From Maea johnstoni (taxonomy: Eukaryota > Annelida > Polychaeta > Spionida > Magelonidae), in contig OZ012697.1 in assembly GCA_963942565.1 (NCBI GenBank), forward strand, positions 13,848,943 through 13,912,942: a stretch of DNA of 64,000 nt. The letters are read 5' to 3'. The position numbers were made by a program, and so were the translations under genes. Under the pieces are notes generated by a model, which saw only the letters and a program-made list of their open reading frames with translations, did no database searches and was not told the DNA's origin. Within the stretch, counting starts at the first letter, position 1; the number at the start of each line of letters is the position of its first letter. Positions 61,170-64,000 of the stretch are shown piece by piece.

Positions 61170-62420
61170 CAAATTTTGACTTTTGTTTAAAAGTTATCGA
61201 ATTTGGAAGTTGAACAGTGCAACAAAAGTGCACGAAAGTTTTCATTTTCAACAAAATTCTGAAAGAAATGGTTATACAATTTGGAAAGTGTGACGATACA
61301 TTAAGTCTTGGCACCCTTGCCAATTCGTTTAAGGATGTAAAGAAATATTCTCTATCAGTATATCAACATTTCATCCAGTATAATTACTTCATAGGAGGAT
61401 AGTGCACAATAAATTATCATTTAAAATGGGTATTCGAAAACCCCAAAATGTCTATGTTGTCATGATACAGAAACTATTGAACATGTATATATTGAATGTG
61501 CTTATACCATACAGACATGGCATGATACTGAAACTGGATAAGACTCTTAAACTATCCACATTTTGATACTTGGAGAGAAACAAAACGACCATATTAATCA
61601 CATTATTATTATCAGTATAAGGATGTTATATACCATAAGAGGAAAAATGGTGATCAAATGAATCTGTCTGATGTCAATGAGCTTTTTTTTTAAATACATA
61701 TAATACGATCTCAAGAATTAATGTTAAATGGAAAATCAACTTTTGATGAAAATTGGAAAGTTTTCATTGACTGTCTTAAGGTAAATCCCGCCACACAACA
61801 TAGTTGGTATCAAATTTTGAGTTTTGTTTAAAAGTTATGGAATTTGGAAGTTGAAAAGTGCTCCAAAAGTGCACAAAAGTTTTCATTTTTTAACAAAATT
61901 CTGAAAGAAATGGTTATAGGATGTTAAGAAATATTCTCTATCAGTATATCAACATTTCATCCATTATAATTACTTAATAGCAGGATAGTGCACAATAAAT
62001 TATCATATAAAATCGGTATTCGGAAACCCCAAATTGTCTATATTGTAATGATACAGAAACTATTGAACATGTATATATTGAATGTGCTTATACCATACAG
62101 ACATGGCATGATACTGGAACTGGATAAGACTCTTAAACTATCCACATTCTAAAATTTCAGATATTGAGACATTTTTCGTAGAGAAACAAAATGACCATAA
62201 TAAACATTATTATTATCAGTATAAAGGATGTTATATACCATAAGAGGAAAATTGGTGATCAAATGTGTCTGTCTGATGTCAAAAGAGCTTTGTTTTAAAA
62301 ATACATGTAATGCTATCTCAAGAATTAATGTTAAATGGAAGATGAACTTTTGATGAAAATTTGAAAGTTTTCATTGACTGTCTTAAGGTTAATCCCGCCA
62401 CACAACATAGTAGGTATGCA
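61170..62420 (+). mobile_element. Two tandem copies (~640 bp) of an L1/Tx1-like LINE 3' end
   Basis: Each copy translates to a C-terminal zinc-knuckle motif: KCLCCHDTETIEHVYIECAY in the first (61446-61538) and CLYCNDTETIEHVYIECAY in the second (62035-62128), followed by TIQTWHDTE. This C-x2-C...H-x4-C pattern is typical of the tail of non-LTR reverse transcriptases. Frames around it are broken by shifts and stops. The second copy lacks a ~50-bp block. Tandem duplication happened after insertion. Confidence 0.7.
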
Positions 62421-62552
62421 ATTTAAAACAAGTATAGAATGAATAAATTAACAAATTGACCTAATAGAAAATGAAAGAACGACAACTTTTCTTACGTCCA
62501 CTGAAGAGTTTTCTATGTATAAAAATGAACGATATCACCATTGTCGAAGAAA

Positions 62553-63286
62553 TCCAGTGAAATAACCCAAATGCAAGAGGTTGTGAGATAGGTGCCCGGG
62601 ATAGGTGTTTATATTAACTGTTCAGGAGGGAAATCGCGCTGTTTTGCATGGGGCGCCCGAGGTTGCAAAAATAGGGCTTGTTGTAGTGTGGTTGTGGGGA
62701 TCCGTGCGCCGAAACTGATGGGCCGGCGCACGGATCCAAGGCCCAAATACAGGGCATCACTGGTTGCACACTCCACAATTGTGGAAGTAAACTGTTTGAA
62801 ATCACTTTGTATGTCTTACAGCAATTCTGATTTTTTTTCATTAAAGTAGCACATGGGGTTCAAACCAGGAATTCAAGAAACACCATCTTAACCCTACTCC
62901 TGATTGATAGCAGGTAGAAAATATCATAACCAACTTTTCACTCAAATGACATAATCTCACTACTTGCACAGGTGCATTTAACTAGCTTACAATGGTTCTC
63001 ATCACCATAACTTAAGTAAATTATCATATTAAGTAAATTACCTTGATTCAGATATTTATGTAGTTTGATATACTGGCTAGATTTACATTTAATACATCTG
63101 ACACAACTTAAAAGAGAGCCAAATCTGATTAGATAAATTAGCCATTCACGCCAATAGAATACATATTTTTAAGGATAAGTTCTGATTTAATACATTACTA
63201 CAAGTTAATGTTCCTATTCCATACTTAAAAACCCTTATAAATCCGTGAAAGGCAGTCAGTAGCGTGTCATGACTGCACGATTCCGG
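62553..63286 (+). repeat. ~0.8-kb dispersed repeat, copy 2
   Basis: About 97% like 43073-43839, including the hairpin 'ggatccgtgcgcc...ggcgcacggatcc' (62699-62738). It is interrupted at GATTCCGG by the foldback element. Confidence 0.9.
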
Positions 63287-63287
63287 A

Positions 63288-63989
63288 TAGACCCGGGTTG
63301 TGTCTCTATCCAGGCCAGCTGTTCTTAATACTGACGTCTATATGGCCTTCAGAGACACGGTACCACTCCATTGTAAAAATCTGCCACCCACTACGGTGAA
63401 TTCACCGTAGTGGATTTCTCGCGTTTAAAGGCGAGTGTCACGGCCAGACTTAAACCAATGAATCATGTACATGTTTGACTATATATATGCCCTAAGTCGG
63501 CAGGTGACAATGGCTGAAGTATTTTATAATCTTAGAAAGAAGTTCTGAAGCGGCAATTTCCGCCATTTTAAATTTCCGACATTTTCTTTAGGCCTGACTA
63601 ATCGAGCACCTGCCAAGACATTAGGAGCGTCTGTTATATGCAAACAGACGCTCCTAATGTCTTGGCAGGTGCTCGATTAGTCAGGCCTAAAGCAAATGTC
63701 GGAAATTTAAAATGGCGGAAATTGCCGCTTCAGAACTTTTTTCTAAGATTATAAAATACTTCAGCCATTGTCACCTGCCGACTTAGGGCATATATATAGT
63801 CAAACATGTACATGATTCATTGGTTAAGTCTGGCCGTGACACTCGCCTTATCACGCGAGAAATCCACTACGGTGAATTCACCGTAGTGGGTGGCAGATTT
63901 TTACAATGGAGTGGTACCGTGTCTCTGAAGGCCATATAGACGTCAGTATTAAGAACAGCTGGCCTGGATAGAGACACAAACCGGGTCTA
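63288..63989. mobile_element. 702-bp foldback (near-perfect inverted-repeat) element
   Basis: Two ~348-bp arms (63288-63635, 63642-63989) are complementary at well over 95% around a loop of about 6 bases. Ends TAGACCCGG. The target GATTCCGG is repeated at 63279-63286 and 63990-63997 (8 bp, possibly 9). The unbroken target is in the paralogue at 43831. Each arm contains a smaller palindrome 'ccactacggtgaattcaccg' and so on. No coding capacity. 8-9-bp target repeats suit hAT or Mutator-like origin. Confidence 0.92.
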
Positions 63990-64000
63990 GATTCCGGGAT

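Overview
The window is nuclear DNA of an invertebrate animal. It has one large spliced gene with GT-AG introns, no operons, an AT-rich background full of microsatellites and TA/TTAA-target MITEs, and non-LTR retrotransposons. The gene content and repeat style suggest a marine deuterostome (echinoderm, hemichordate or amphioxus type), but the species cannot be fixed from the sequence.

The only complete host gene is vigilin (HDLBP, multi-KH RNA-binding protein) on the minus strand. I could place all 18 coding exons (start codon at 21937, stop at 7199-7201). They join in frame into a 1286-residue protein with 15 KH units, of which units 1, 3 and 11 are degenerate. Most KH domains are one phase-0 exon of 207-240 nt. 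A likely non-coding first exon and promoter lie near 28.7-29.0 kb. Left of vigilin, about 3.4 kb past its 3' end, the first coding exon of a second, unidentified minus-strand gene is visible (3403-3479); that gene continues beyond the left edge. Between the two genes are two CTCF-like motifs.

The introns of vigilin hold the most unusual host-gene signal. Several tandem arrays begin exactly on a 3' splice site and carry copies of the acceptor plus the first exon bases: five extra copies before the KH15 exon, four before the KH5 exon, one before the KH13 exon and one before the KH3 exon, where 27 codons of exon are copied too.

Region by region: 0-3.3 kb, a Mutator-like inverted-repeat element with 9-bp target duplications, itself interrupted by a 1-kb repeat that has a second copy at the left edge. 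3.4-7 kb, first exon of the unknown gene and intergenic MITEs. 7.2-22 kb, vigilin. 22-28.7 kb, its long first intron, with MITEs, a hairpin element and tandem repeats. 28.7-64 kb, intergenic DNA built almost entirely of mobile elements. Among these are a 5'-truncated LINE with an open reverse-transcriptase tail (30904-32394), hAT-like, mariner-like, pogo-like, TTAA-target and poly-G-ended MULE-like elements, a P-element-like unit with part of a THAP finger (47.5-49.35 kb), a three-deep nest of insertions (40.8-47.1 kb), two further LINE tails, and a 702-bp near-perfect foldback element at the right edge. For three insertions the window also holds a paralogous empty site or an uninterrupted arm, so the events can be read directly.

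I saw no rRNA, tRNA, CRISPR, LTR retrovirus or Polinton. No wholly new biological system is evident. The splice-site-seeded arrays are the best candidate for something not usually described.
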